Assembly (NCBI RefSeq): GCF_004310665.1
Contig: NZ_SIXF01000016.1
Span: 1-64,000, forward strand
DNA: 64,000 nt
DNA from: Pedobacter kyonggii
GTDB taxonomy: Bacteria; Bacteroidota; Bacteroidia; Sphingobacteriales; Sphingobacteriaceae
Direction of reading: 5' to 3'
Part shown: positions 34,225-43,356 of the stretch, piece by piece
Layout: each line of letters begins with the position of its first letter
Numbering within the stretch: position 1 is the first letter of the stretch
Translations under genes and position numbers: made by a program
The notes under the pieces: generated by a model
Database searches by the model: none
Told to the model about the DNA's origin: nothing
The model's input: only the letters and a program-made list of their open reading frames with translations

Positions 34225-35112
34225 TTAAAATTTAATAGTTGCCGGTAGATATTTGGCCACAAGCGCTTTGTAATAGGGCTCAAGCTCTGCCCAGCTTTTC
34301 TGATTGGGATTTTTAGAGTAGAGGTCGTAAGGATTAAACAGGTTAACCCATTTAAACATTTCATGGTCTTTTTCATTCATCAGGTGATCGTATGCATTTT
34401 CCCTGTGCTGCGAGTAAAAGGAATGGTAACGGAGCATGTATAAACCTGGCTCCGGAATGTAGGGCTTCATCATGTGGTATACATATTCATCGTGGCCCCA
34501 CGACATGTCTACATTGTCTAGACCGCAATTTTGGGTATACACACCCAATTTGGTCTGATAGGTTTCGTTTTTAAAATCGGGATTCTGACTGAAAAACTCT
34601 GGATAAACAATTTTATCTGAATAGGCACAACCTACCGGAAAAGTATCGCCCACTACGGCCCATTGTGGTTCTCCGAACAGACACAGTACTTTACCCATAT
34701 CGTGTATTAAACCTACCAACACCATCCAATCAGGATGCCCATCGTTGCGAATGGCCTCTGAGGTTTGCAACAAATGCTGCATCTGGTCTAAATCGGTGTC
34801 GGGATCAGAATCATCTACTAGCTTGTTCAAAAAATCAAATGCACTCCAGATCGGCATTTCCTGTTTGTCGAACTTTAAATAATCTGCTTTTTTCTGTTTT
34901 ACGAAATCATAGGTTTGATAAGTATGGTTAAGCCTGTAAAATTCTTTTACGCTGTCTTTTTCCGTTTCATCATAATTTCTGAACTGCTCTTCTTTTTTTT
35001 CAGCATTGATGTTTTTTGGATCAGGATAGCGGATTAATATATCCTCTTCCCATTGATCAAGATTTTGCAATGGATTTTGATTATCCTTTGAAGCTTCGCT
35101 TTGGTTTCTCAT
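34225..35112 (-). CDS. myo-Inositol oxygenase
   Basis: This 295-aa protein matches the eukaryotic MIOX family over its full length. MIOX uses a di-iron centre and oxygen to cleave myo-inositol to D-glucuronate. All six iron ligands of the animal enzyme have counterparts: H113 (HLLQTSEAIR), H137-D138 (GLIHDMGKVL), H207 (WGHDEYVY), H230 (RYHSF) and D263 (FNPYDLY). There is no signal peptide, so it acts in the cytoplasm. The gene is the first of a probable operon with SusC and SusD and is divergent from a LacI-type regulator. The enzyme is well known in eukaryotes and less often noted in bacteria. The usual bacterial inositol dehydrogenase route is not in this window. Confidence 0.93.
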   Translation of the reverse strand: MRNQSEASKDNQNPLQNLDQWEEDILIRYPDPKNINAEKKEEQFRNYDETEKDSVKEFYRLNHTYQTYDFVKQKKADYLKFDKQEMPIWSAFDFLNKLVDDSDPDTDLDQMQHLLQTSEAIRNDGHPDWMVLVGLIHDMGKVLCLFGEPQWAVVGDTFPVGCAYSDKIVYPEFFSQNPDFKNETYQTKLGVYTQNCGLDNVDMSWGHDEYVYHMMKPYIPEPGLYMLRYHSFYSQHRENAYDHLMNEKDHEMFKWVNLFNPYDLYSKNPNQKSWAELEPYYKALVAKYLPATIKF

Positions 35113-35614
35113 AAGGCTAGAAATGGATTGGTTAAAGATTTTCTTTGGTTTTATAAGTTAAAGTTGAGTTTTTAGAAGCTTAAACTTTTATATTTCGCCG
35201 ATTTTATTTACGTAAACGATTAAGTAAATTTTAATTCTATACTGTGTAATCAACTTTAATTTGTTTATATTTAATAGGTTACAGTTTAAGTTGTGCTAAT
35301 GGTCGTCCTTTTCTGCCTGAATGCTCATTAGTGAAATGTATAAAAGAAAATAAATAAACGTTGTTATTACGATTATTTCATATTTTCGTTTGTAGCAGAT
35401 ACTTTTTCTTAGTGATAAGAAGTATCTTATTGCTGTAACCAACAAAATATTATGAACATAAATTCGGCAAACCCGCTCTAAAAATTGGGGTAAGCTGGAT
35501 TGTTTTTGATGAAGATGCTGGTGAAAAAGAAGCTTTTGACCTATTGTATCACTAATTAAAGTGTTAAATGGAGCATTTTCTTCTGAAAAAACTAACTAAA
35601 CAAATTTTTAAGAC
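35113..35614. promoter_or_regulatory. Divergent control region, inositol oxygenase and lacI
   Basis: The 502-bp region holds a LacI-type operator candidate at 35207-35228 (TTTACGTAAACGATTAAGTA and two more bases) and the element CGTTGTTATTACG at 35359-35371. A stretch at 35439-35555 reads on the plus strand as 38 protein-like codons (from PTKYYEHKFGK to DLLYH) but has no start codon; it may be a relic. Confidence 0.5.
35207..35228. promoter_or_regulatory. Candidate LacI operator 1
   Basis: The site contains TTACGTAAACG, whose exact reverse complement CGTTTACGTAA recurs at 36662-36672. The flanking bases also match (AA before, TAAA after in the same orientation). It lies 95 bp upstream of the inositol oxygenase start, fitting control of that operon and of lacI. 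Confidence 0.6.
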
Positions 35615-36622
35615 ATGGCGGAAGTAGTGAACATTAAGCGGTTGGCTCAGGAATTAAATATATCCATCGCAACCGTTTCTAAGGCCCTCAATGACAGTTA
35701 CGAGATTAGTTTAAAAACTAAAAATAGGGTGTGGACCTTAGCCAAAGAGTTAAATTATACACCAAATCCAGCCGCCAGCAACCTACGGAGCCATAAAACT
35801 AAAACTGTAGCGGTGATTATTCCCTGTGTAGCTAATAATTTTTTCTCACTATCCATAAAAGGAATTGAGGAGATTGCAAGGCAATACGGTTATCATGTGC
35901 TCATCTATCAAACCCACGAAAATATAGAAGCGGAAGTTGCCTTCACCAATAGCTTATTAAATGGCCGGGTAGATGGTATTCTTACATCTGTGTCTAGCAG
36001 TGAGTATAACAGTGAATATTATACTAAACTGGTTAAGAAAATTCCATTGGTGTTTTTTGACCGCGTTTATGAAAATCTCGATGCAGTTAAAGTAACTACC
36101 GATGATTACGAAATTGCTTTCCAGGCGACTGAGCATTTAATTGAATGCGGTTGTACCAAAATCGCGTATTTATATGGCTTGGAAAATCTTCCTGCAGGTA
36201 AAGCCAGGTTTGCAGGCTATCTTGATGCACTGAAAACGCATGGAATAGCTGCCGATGAGCAGCCTGTTGTTAAATATCAGGATGACGAAGAACTTAATCT
36301 GCAACATATAAAGGAGCTGCTTAGGAAGTATAAGCCCGATGCACTTTTTTCTTCCATTGAAGAATTTATTATTCCTGCTTATTGCGCCTGCAGAGAAATG
36401 AACCTAAAGATTCCGAATGATGTGAAAATACTTAGCTTTTCGAACCTGAGTACCGCAAAACTGTTGAGCCCCTCACTTACCACAATCTCACAGCCAGCCT
36501 TCGAAATAGGGCGTGAAGCGGCGAAAAGCCTGTTCAAAATTCTCAATAATAAACAACTGGATGATGAACAGAATATTATATTGAAATCGGTGCTCACTAA
36601 GCGCGAATCAACAGGCTGCTAA
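35615..36622 (+). CDS. LacI-family transcription regulator
   Basis: This 335-aa protein has an N-terminal LacI helix-turn-helix and hinge (NIKRLAQELNISIATVSKAL then NPAASNLRSHKT, residues 6-65) and a periplasmic-binding-protein-like effector domain (about 70-330) with VFFDRVYENLDAVKVTTDD. It represses or activates sugar genes by effector binding. It is divergent from the oxygenase/SusCD operon and upstream of the symporter and polygalacturonase genes. Candidate sites with the same core lie on both sides of the gene. The effector might be an inositol- or uronate-related compound, by context only. Confidence 0.93.
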   Translation: MAEVVNIKRLAQELNISIATVSKALNDSYEISLKTKNRVWTLAKELNYTPNPAASNLRSHKTKTVAVIIPCVANNFFSLSIKGIEEIARQYGYHVLIYQTHENIEAEVAFTNSLLNGRVDGILTSVSSSEYNSEYYTKLVKKIPLVFFDRVYENLDAVKVTTDDYEIAFQATEHLIECGCTKIAYLYGLENLPAGKARFAGYLDALKTHGIAADEQPVVKYQDDEELNLQHIKELLRKYKPDALFSSIEEFIIPAYCACREMNLKIPNDVKILSFSNLSTAKLLSPSLTTISQPAFEIGREAAKSLFKILNNKQLDDEQNIILKSVLTKRESTGC

Positions 36623-36658
36623 CAGGGGTAATCTATGTTATTGCTACAAGCTAGGCGA

Positions 36659-36680
36659 AAACGTTTACGTAATTAAATAA
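36659..36680. promoter_or_regulatory. Candidate LacI operator 2
   Basis: AAACGTTTACGTAATTAAAT shares the 11-bp core CGTTTACGTAA with the site at 35208-35218 on the opposite strand. It lies 75-88 bp upstream of the symporter gene. It also contains the palindrome AAACGTTT. Confidence 0.6.
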
Positions 36681-36746
36681 TCGAATTTAGCCCCCAACAT
36701 TGGGATTTTTTCTGATTTTTAAAAAACCCAAATATAAAAAATCCAT

Positions 36747-38375
36747 ATGAACCACCTGTCTGCATTCGATTATGCTGTTTTTTTGATGTATTTTATTATT
36801 GTTTCGGCATATGGTTATTGGGTTTATCGGAGCAAGAAAAAAAAACGTACCGATACCAAAGATTATTTTCTGGCAGAAGGCTCACTTACCTGGTGGGCAA
36901 TTGGCGCATCTATCATTGCTTCTAATATTTCTGCCGAGCATTTTATTGGCATGTCGGGTTCGGGTTTTGCTATGGGGCTTGCCATTGCAAGTTACGAATG
37001 GATGGCAGCCGCCACGCTAATTATTGTAGCCATATTCTTTCTACCCATTTATATCAAAAACAAAATTTACACCATGCCACAGTTCCTGTCTAACCGCTAT
37101 AATAATACAGTGAGTACACTAATGGCTGTTTTTTGGTTACTCGTTTATGTATTTGTAAACTTAACTTCTATTTTCTTTCTTGGCGCTGTTGCTATTGAAA
37201 CCATTACAGGCGTTCCTTTTAATATATGCATCATTTTTCTGGCCATTTTTTCTGCTATCATTACGCTGGGGGGGATGAAGGTAATTGGTTATACCGATGT
37301 AATACAGGTTTTTGTTTTAGTTGCAGGTGGACTAATTACCTGTTATATGGCACTTAAACTCGTAGCCGAAAAATTAGATGCACCAAGTGTTTTAGCCTCA
37401 CTTCCATTATTACGCAGCGAAGCATCTGATCATTTTCACATGATATTTTCGAAAGGAGATAAATTCTACAACGAACTGCCGGGTATTGCGGTACTGGTAG
37501 GTGGTTTGTGGATCAATAATTTAAATTACTGGGGCTGTAACCAATATATCGTTCAAAGGGCATTAGGAGCCGATTTAAAAACTGGGCGTAACGGACTAAT
37601 ATTTGCTGCATTTTTAAAATTACTAATCCCGGTAATTGTTGTTATTCCAGGTATTGCGGCTTATGTGCTTTATCAACGCGGTTATTTTCACTCAGAAATG
37701 CTTGATGCCGCTGGGACAGTAAAACCCGATCATGCTTATCCGGTGCTCATGAATTTATTGCCGGCAGGAATTAAAGGCCTTGCTTTTGCCGCACTTACTG
37801 CTGCCATTGTGGCCTCTCTGGCCGGTAAATGTAACAGTATAGCCACCATTTTTACGCTTGATATTTACAAAAAGTTTATCAAACCCGAAGCTTCAGAAAC
37901 ACGTTTGGTTTCAGTTGGGCGGTGGTCTGTGGTTATTGCATCTCTAATTGCTATCGTTATTGCGCCTGCATTGCGTAGTTTCGATCAGGTTTATCAGTTT
38001 ATTCAAGAATATGTCGGTTTTATTTCACCGGGTGTTTTTGCTATCTTTTTGCTGGGCTTTTTCTGGAAAAAAACCACTTCGCGTGCAGCGCTTACCGCTG
38101 CTTTATTAACCATTCCCTTATCTACTTTATTTAAATTCTTGCCTACAGTTACCGGTGGAGCTATCGCACCGATTCCTTTCTTAAACAGAATGTCGTGGGT
38201 GTTTATGATTATAATAGGTTTAATGATTGTGGTGACATTAACCGATCCGAAAAGTAAGGATAATCCACAGGGTCTTGAAATAGACCGTAGCATGTTTAAG
38301 GTTACTCCGGCATTTACCATTGCCTCGGTTATAATATGTGGTATTCTTGCAGCACTTTACACCGTTTTTTGGTAA
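36747..38375 (+). CDS. Sodium/solute symporter (SSS family)
   Basis: This 542-aa protein has about 13-14 TM helices. It begins HLSAFDYAVFLMYFIIVSAY and shows the SSS signature region SNISAEHFIGMSGSGFAMG and YTDVIQVFVLVAGG, as in SGLT/SMIT-like sodium-coupled sugar transporters. It should import a sugar, uronate or inositol with sodium across the inner membrane. Context (regulator, inositol oxygenase, polygalacturonase) favours inositol or uronate. It is 51 bp upstream of the polygalacturonase gene and they probably share a transcript. A LacI-type operator candidate precedes it. Confidence 0.9.
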   Translation: MNHLSAFDYAVFLMYFIIVSAYGYWVYRSKKKKRTDTKDYFLAEGSLTWWAIGASIIASNISAEHFIGMSGSGFAMGLAIASYEWMAAATLIIVAIFFLPIYIKNKIYTMPQFLSNRYNNTVSTLMAVFWLLVYVFVNLTSIFFLGAVAIETITGVPFNICIIFLAIFSAIITLGGMKVIGYTDVIQVFVLVAGGLITCYMALKLVAEKLDAPSVLASLPLLRSEASDHFHMIFSKGDKFYNELPGIAVLVGGLWINNLNYWGCNQYIVQRALGADLKTGRNGLIFAAFLKLLIPVIVVIPGIAAYVLYQRGYFHSEMLDAAGTVKPDHAYPVLMNLLPAGIKGLAFAALTAAIVASLAGKCNSIATIFTLDIYKKFIKPEASETRLVSVGRWSVVIASLIAIVIAPALRSFDQVYQFIQEYVGFISPGVFAIFLLGFFWKKTTSRAALTAALLTIPLSTLFKFLPTVTGGAIAPIPFLNRMSWVFMIIIGLMIVVTLTDPKSKDNPQGLEIDRSMFKVTPAFTIASVIICGILAALYTVFW

Positions 38376-38425
38376 ACGGGCTTTGTCTAAAATTGCCTTA
38401 TGTATTTATTCCTAACGAATTGAAA

Positions 38426-39844
38426 ATGAAGATCAAAATATTACTCTTTTTTGCAATGCTGATTTCTTTCGGCGCGCTGGCCCAAAATAAATTATACAAT
38501 ATTAAAAACTACGGTGCAGTTGGCGATGGTAAAACCAATGATGCAGCTGCTATTCAGAAAGCCATAGATGCCTGTGCAGCAGCAGGCGGCGGGCAGGTAA
38601 TTGTACCAGCTGGTTACGTGTTTTTAACTGGTCCTTTTAACTTAAAATCGTTCATCGATTTAAGAGTGGAAGGTGGTGCTAAACTCTTGGCTAGTCCGGA
38701 TGAAAAACTGTATACACAAAGTGCCTTTCGTGAAAACAAGGGCGAGGGAACCATTTGGATAGGCGGGGAAAAACTAGAACAGGTAAGCATTACCGGAACA
38801 GGTGTGATTGATGGGAATGGGATTTCGTTTATGGGGGAGGAGCTTAGCGACTCGTATGTATTAAAACCCTTTAATGTGGTAGACCCCAGGCCCCATCTGC
38901 TTACTTTAATTGGCTGTAATAAACTGAACATAGATGGGGTAACTTTTCAGAATTCAGCCTACTGGACGGTTCATTTAGTGGGGTGTAATGATGTATCGAT
39001 ATCGAATATTACACTATTGAACAGTATTAAAATCCGTAACAGCGATGGCATTGATCTTGATCATAGTAAAAATGTGAGGATTACCAATTGTTTTATCGAA
39101 TCGGGTGATGATTGTATCTGCTTAAAAAACAGGCGGGAGTTTGAAGAATATGGTGCCTGCGAAAATATTGTGATTAGTAACTGCACCATGACCTCTAGCT
39201 CATGCGCCATTAAAATAGGTTCTGAAAATATGGACAGGATCAGTAATGTGCTCATCAATAATTGTAATATCAGGAAAAGCAACCGCGGCATTGGTATTCA
39301 AAACCGTGATGAGGGTACAGTAAACAACGTAATTTTCTCTAACCTGTTTATCGAATCCAAACTTTTTTCGGATGTATGGTGGGGCAAGGCAGAGCCGATT
39401 TATATTACTGCTTACCCAAGAGCAACCAGCAACAATAAAGATGCAGGTTGGCGTTTACCAAAGGGACAAACCAAAGGAAAGGTTGGAGCGGTTAAGAATA
39501 TTTATTTCACTAATATCCGATGTACGGGAGAAAGTGGTGTGTACATCAGCGGCGAAAGTCCCGATAAAATTTCAGAGATCTACTTTGATCAGGTTAGTGT
39601 TTATCTTGATAAAACAACAAAGGAAGAAGGGGGGGTATACGACCGTAGGCCGAGCAATGTAGAAGGACTTGTTAAAAGTGCAATTGCAGGGTTTTATTTT
39701 GAAAATACGGGATACATCAGTGTACTTAACAGCAATGTGGTATGGGGGGTAAATAAACCTGCTTATACCGGAAAAGCCATTGAACAAAAGAATGTAAGTA
39801 AGCTCAAAACGGTGAACTTTAACGAAACTACTGTAGACAAATAA
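38426..39844 (+). CDS. GH28 family polygalacturonase
   Basis: This 472-aa protein has a signal peptide (cleavage near GALAQ, residue 19). A pectate-lyase-like N-terminal motif YNIKNYGAVGDGKTND is followed by the GH28 right-handed beta helix, with NSDGIDLDHSKNV and ESGDDCICLKN containing the catalytic aspartates (NxD and DD motifs) and SSCAIKIGSE. It hydrolyses galacturonan or related pectin. The frame can be extended upstream into the symporter gene, but ATG at 38426 gives the correct signal peptide. It is the last gene of the lacI/symporter group, with no strong terminator visible. Confidence 0.92.
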   Translation: MKIKILLFFAMLISFGALAQNKLYNIKNYGAVGDGKTNDAAAIQKAIDACAAAGGGQVIVPAGYVFLTGPFNLKSFIDLRVEGGAKLLASPDEKLYTQSAFRENKGEGTIWIGGEKLEQVSITGTGVIDGNGISFMGEELSDSYVLKPFNVVDPRPHLLTLIGCNKLNIDGVTFQNSAYWTVHLVGCNDVSISNITLLNSIKIRNSDGIDLDHSKNVRITNCFIESGDDCICLKNRREFEEYGACENIVISNCTMTSSSCAIKIGSENMDRISNVLINNCNIRKSNRGIGIQNRDEGTVNNVIFSNLFIESKLFSDVWWGKAEPIYITAYPRATSNNKDAGWRLPKGQTKGKVGAVKNIYFTNIRCTGESGVYISGESPDKISEIYFDQVSVYLDKTTKEEGGVYDRRPSNVEGLVKSAIAGFYFENTGYISVLNSNVVWGVNKPAYTGKAIEQKNVSKLKTVNFNETTVDK

Positions 39845-39990
39845 TTAAGGGTTGAACAAGTACACCCTATTTAAATATTTTCGCAAATAAATACATCAAA
39901 CTCCAATTAATAGCTTGTTTTATCACCCTGAAAGAAGATCGTATTGATTTGAATTAGCGCTTAAACACAACTATAAAGTATAATTGAATA

Positions 39991-40272
39991 TTATTGGAAT
40001 TCAGGCTGGTGCTCTCTTTGAGTAATTTCGGCCATAGCAATAACAATTTCGTTAATGGTTTTGATGCTGAAGACATGTCTGCCAGTTAACCATCTTTTAA
40101 TTTCATCAGGATTAATATCCAGTATGGAAGCAAGATCGTTTTCTGTTACAGCCTTTTCTGCAAGTACTTTTGAAGTTTTATTGACAATTTGAAGATTTAG
40201 CTGTGCTAGTTTCTCAATTGCAGGATTTCCGGTTTCTTCCAGCCAGATAGAAACAAAATCGTTTTCTTCCAT
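39991..40272 (-). CDS. XRE-like helix-turn-helix protein (antitoxin-like)
   Basis: This 93-aa protein has a central helix-turn-helix, KAVTENDLASILDINPDEIK and WLTGRHVFS (about 40-75). This pattern resembles HigA/XRE-like antitoxins that bind their own operator. No toxin gene is adjacent on either side, so if it was part of a toxin-antitoxin pair it is now alone. GAACAATCGT at 40294 and its inverted copies ATTGTTC at 40317 and 40429 lie just upstream and may be binding sites. Start ATG at 40272. Confidence 0.75.
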   Translation of the reverse strand: MEENDFVSIWLEETGNPAIEKLAQLNLQIVNKTSKVLAEKAVTENDLASILDINPDEIKRWLTGRHVFSIKTINEIVIAMAEITQREHQPEFQ

Positions 40273-40549
40273 TTTATTCTTTTTTACCGTTCAGAACAAT
40301 CGTAGACTTTATATTAATTGTTCATTTGGGCGGCAAATTTAGTGATTAAGCCCATTACTGCAAATCAGAATAAAAAGAAAAGCAATAAGCCAATGATTAG
40401 TGGATGGGTGTACTTAATATAATCGACGATTGTTCCAATCTTAGTGCTTGAAGCAGGTAGAATTTAATATTGAAACAGTTAAAGATTTTCTTTTCAATTA
40501 TTCGTTTAGCTTTACTCATATTACAACTTTCAAATTAGATCAATTTACA

Positions 40550-40873
40550 ATGGCGTCAGAACAGAAATTCGTAGACTTTATAATAGATCAGATAGATTAT
40601 TCCGGACATGTTACCTATAAAAAAATGTTTGGTGAATATGGGTTGTATTTTGATGATAAGTTGTTTGCGCTGGTGTGCGACAACAAGTTGTTTGTTAAGC
40701 CAACTTTATCTGGAAGAGCGTATATAAAGGATATTGTTGAAGCTCCGCCTTACCCGGGCGCAAAAAATCAGTTTCTAATCGAAGAACAATTGGAAGATCG
40801 CGATTGGCTAAAAAAACTGGTAAGCATCACCGTAACTGAATTACCTGAACCCAAACCCAAGAAAAAGAAATGA
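40550..40873 (+). CDS. TfoX N-terminal-domain protein
   Basis: This 107-aa protein matches the TfoX_N family (VTYKKMFGEYGLYFDDKLFALV and DNKLFVKPT, residues 18-55). TfoX regulates natural competence in some Gammaproteobacteria; the stand-alone N-terminal domain is widespread and its role is unknown. The start is ATG at 40550 (MASEQKF). An upstream TTG would add 34 codons but these look unlike the family. The C-terminus is a lysine tail (EPKPKKKK). The gene stands alone between the HTH gene and the gamma-glutamyltransferase-like gene. Confidence 0.85.
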   Translation: MASEQKFVDFIIDQIDYSGHVTYKKMFGEYGLYFDDKLFALVCDNKLFVKPTLSGRAYIKDIVEAPPYPGAKNQFLIEEQLEDRDWLKKLVSITVTELPEPKPKKKK

Positions 40874-41018
40874 GAACAGCACCTTACATTCTTCTAAACT
40901 ACGATAAGCTGTTCTGGCGGTGCTTAAATTTGTAACAAGCTTGTTTTATTACCCAGAATTAATGGGTGCTGTGCAGATGAAGGACTGTTGTGGTGCATAT
41001 TTTAGCTATATTGGAGCT

Positions 41019-42899
41019 ATGAAAAATTTAGCCCTGTTTCTGTTATTATCACTCTCTCTTCACCCTTTATTTGCACAGCAAACGCAAAAGCCAATGCTTT
41101 ATGGCAACAGCTGGATGGCCATTACCGGAAAGCCGATGGCAGCAACAGCAGGGTCGATGATCTTTCAGCAGGGTGGAAATGCAGTTGATGCGGCATGCGC
41201 CATGTTGGCTGCCACCTGCACCATGTGGGATACCTTGAGCTGGGGAGGAGAAACACAGGCGCTAATTTACAATCCGAATACAAAAAAGGTGATTGCCATT
41301 AATGCAATGGGGGTTGCCCCAACTGGAGCAACCGTAGCTTTTTTTAAAGCTAAAGGTTATAGCTTTCCACCAGAATACGGCCCTTTGGCTGCAACTACGC
41401 CAGGTACACCCGGCGGACTGATTTATATGCTGAGTAAATACGGCAGTATGAGCCTGGGGCAGGTTCTGGCATCCGCAATGCACATGGCTGCGGGTTATGC
41501 CATAGAAGCACAGGCAGCAAACAGTATGGAGCGCGATAAAGAATTAATTAAAACCTGGCCTTATAGTAAAAAAGTGCTATTGCCACATTTGGGCAGAAAA
41601 CGTGAGGCACCAGAAGCAGGTGAGATTTTTATTCAAAAAGATTTATTGGCCACCCTAACCAAAATGGTTGAAGCAGAGCAAGCTGCGCTGAAGAAAGGTA
41701 GCTCGCGGCAAGAGGCATTAATGGCCGCTTACGATCGTTTCTATAAAGGAGACATTGCCAAGGAATTCGTGCGTGGAAGTAAGGAACAAGGTGGATTGAT
41801 TACCATGGATGACCTTGCTAAATGGAAACCGGTTGAAGAAGAAGCGCTAAGCACCGATTATAAAGGTATTAAAGTATATAAATTAAAACAGTGGACACAG
41901 GGCCCAGTTTTACTTCAAGCATTGAATATATTAGAGAATTTTGATCTAAAAGCAATGGGTTATAATAGTTCAAAATATATCCATACTGTTTATCAGGCCA
42001 TGAACCTGTCTTTTGCCGACCGCGATTTTTATTATGGCGATCCAAATCAAAGTCCTGCTGAACCGATGAAAGGCTTGTTAAGTAAAGATTATGCAAAACA
42101 AAGGGCCTCGCTTATTCAGCCTGATAAAAATGATGCAAACACCGGTCCTGGCGATCCTTACCCATACGAGGGCAAGAAAAACCCTTATCTAAACCTGTTA
42201 AAAAGTAGAGGCTTTAACCCCGATACAACCAAGCGAAACTTTGCGCCAAAGCACGACCTTGGTAACAATACGCCAAAAGAAATTTATGAAGACCGTTTAT
42301 GGCGGGGAACAACATCGATAGAAGCCGCAGATAAAGCCGGTTGGGTGGTATCGGTTACCCCAAGTGGCGGTTGGCTTCCGGCCTGTATTGCCGGTAATAC
42401 CGGCATCGGGATGAGTCAAAGGATGCAAAGCTTTGTACTCGATTCTACCTTAAACCCCTTCAATGTTGTTGCACCGGGCAAACGGCCAAGAGTAACCTTG
42501 TCGCCCTCATTGTTTATCAAAGATGGTAAACCACTTGTGTCAGCCGCCGTTCAAGGGGGAGATACCCAGGATCAAAACCTGCTGCAATTCTTTTTAAACA
42601 TGGCGGAGTTTGGTATGAATGTTCAAAAGGCAACCGAAGCTGCCAACTTTAATACAAATCAACTTTGGCTTTCTCTTGGTGGTACTAAAACGAGCGATAG
42701 AGCACCAAAACCTGGACAGATCTTGTTAAACACCAATACAAAAGAAGAGGTACGCAATGAACTGAAAAAAATGGGTTATACACTCAGTTTTTCAGAACGG
42801 ACCAGTGGGCCAATCAACGCCATTTATTTTGATTGGAAGCACAATAGTTTGCAAGGCGGATCGAGCAACCATGGCGAAGATTATGGTATTGCATGGTAG
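41019..42899 (+). CDS. Secreted gamma-glutamyltransferase-like enzyme
   Basis: This 626-aa protein has a signal peptide (MKNLALFLLLSLSL, cleavage near LFAQ). It is an Ntn-hydrolase of the gamma-glutamyltransferase family: GGNAVDAACAMLAA near residue 45, TPGTPGG, and the cleavage/nucleophile region GTTSIEAADKAGWVVSVTPS, where the Thr becomes the new N-terminus after self-cleavage. The family hydrolyses or transfers gamma-glutamyl groups, or acts on related acylated substrates such as cephalosporins. The usual TTHY is TTSI here, so substrate preference may differ. ATG at 41019 was chosen because the extra upstream codons lack a signal-like pattern. Confidence 0.9.
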   Translation: MKNLALFLLLSLSLHPLFAQQTQKPMLYGNSWMAITGKPMAATAGSMIFQQGGNAVDAACAMLAATCTMWDTLSWGGETQALIYNPNTKKVIAINAMGVAPTGATVAFFKAKGYSFPPEYGPLAATTPGTPGGLIYMLSKYGSMSLGQVLASAMHMAAGYAIEAQAANSMERDKELIKTWPYSKKVLLPHLGRKREAPEAGEIFIQKDLLATLTKMVEAEQAALKKGSSRQEALMAAYDRFYKGDIAKEFVRGSKEQGGLITMDDLAKWKPVEEEALSTDYKGIKVYKLKQWTQGPVLLQALNILENFDLKAMGYNSSKYIHTVYQAMNLSFADRDFYYGDPNQSPAEPMKGLLSKDYAKQRASLIQPDKNDANTGPGDPYPYEGKKNPYLNLLKSRGFNPDTTKRNFAPKHDLGNNTPKEIYEDRLWRGTTSIEAADKAGWVVSVTPSGGWLPACIAGNTGIGMSQRMQSFVLDSTLNPFNVVAPGKRPRVTLSPSLFIKDGKPLVSAAVQGGDTQDQNLLQFFLNMAEFGMNVQKATEAANFNTNQLWLSLGGTKTSDRAPKPGQILLNTNTKEEVRNELKKMGYTLSFSERTSGPINAIYFDWKHNSLQGGSSNHGEDYGIAW

Positions 42900-42971
42900 G
42901 GTCAATCCCCATTTAAAAAATTAACCCTGCACAGTGGAAGAAATCATATGGTGTTTTGATTTCAGTCATCC

Positions 42972-43202
42972 ATGCCATACACTGTTCAAGCATTTATCGG
43001 TTCTGGTGGTATTTTTTTAACCAAAACCATGTCCGCTTGTTCAGCATCCTTTAATGACCCGATTGAACGATTTTCCATAATCGTTGGTGACGCATTAAAA
43101 GATGCCAAAGTAGATTTATCTATTATTTACCAGGTTTCTGCAGTGCTAATGTTGCTGGCAACATGGTCGTTATTTGCAATAAAAATTAAAAAAGACGCTT
43201 AA
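42972..43202 (+). CDS. Short frame resembling a transporter C-terminus (doubtful)
   Basis: A 76-codon frame begins MPYTVQAFIGSG and ends in a hydrophobic helix, YQVSAVLMLLATWSLFAIKI, followed by a lysine tail. The last 35 residues resemble the C-terminal TM helix of a major-facilitator-type carrier. The first part does not look like any domain. It may be a remnant of a lost transporter gene or a chance frame. Confidence 0.3.
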   Translation: MPYTVQAFIGSGGIFLTKTMSACSASFNDPIERFSIIVGDALKDAKVDLSIIYQVSAVLMLLATWSLFAIKIKKDA

Positions 43203-43356
43203 CTACGGATAACATCATTGGATACAATAATTTCCTTATAAAGTAAAGCCCAACTGGGTTAAGGCAAGTGCCGAAAAATACCCTTTAAACGATTGCTACA
43301 TACAAGCCCGAAAACCTTCGAACTTGAAGGCTTTCGGCTTGACACTATATTCAGCA
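43203..43356. other. Intergenic region with a long hairpin
   Basis: Imperfect arms AAGCCCGAAAACCTTC (43304-43319) and GAAGGCTTTCGGCTT (about 43326-43340) form a stable hairpin. It is not followed by a T run on the plus strand, and on the minus strand it follows the GNAT gene, so it may end that transcript. Confidence 0.4.

Noticed and set aside
35439-35555. 38 protein-like codons upstream of lacI
   Set aside because: It has no start codon and no recognised family; kept only as a note in the control region.
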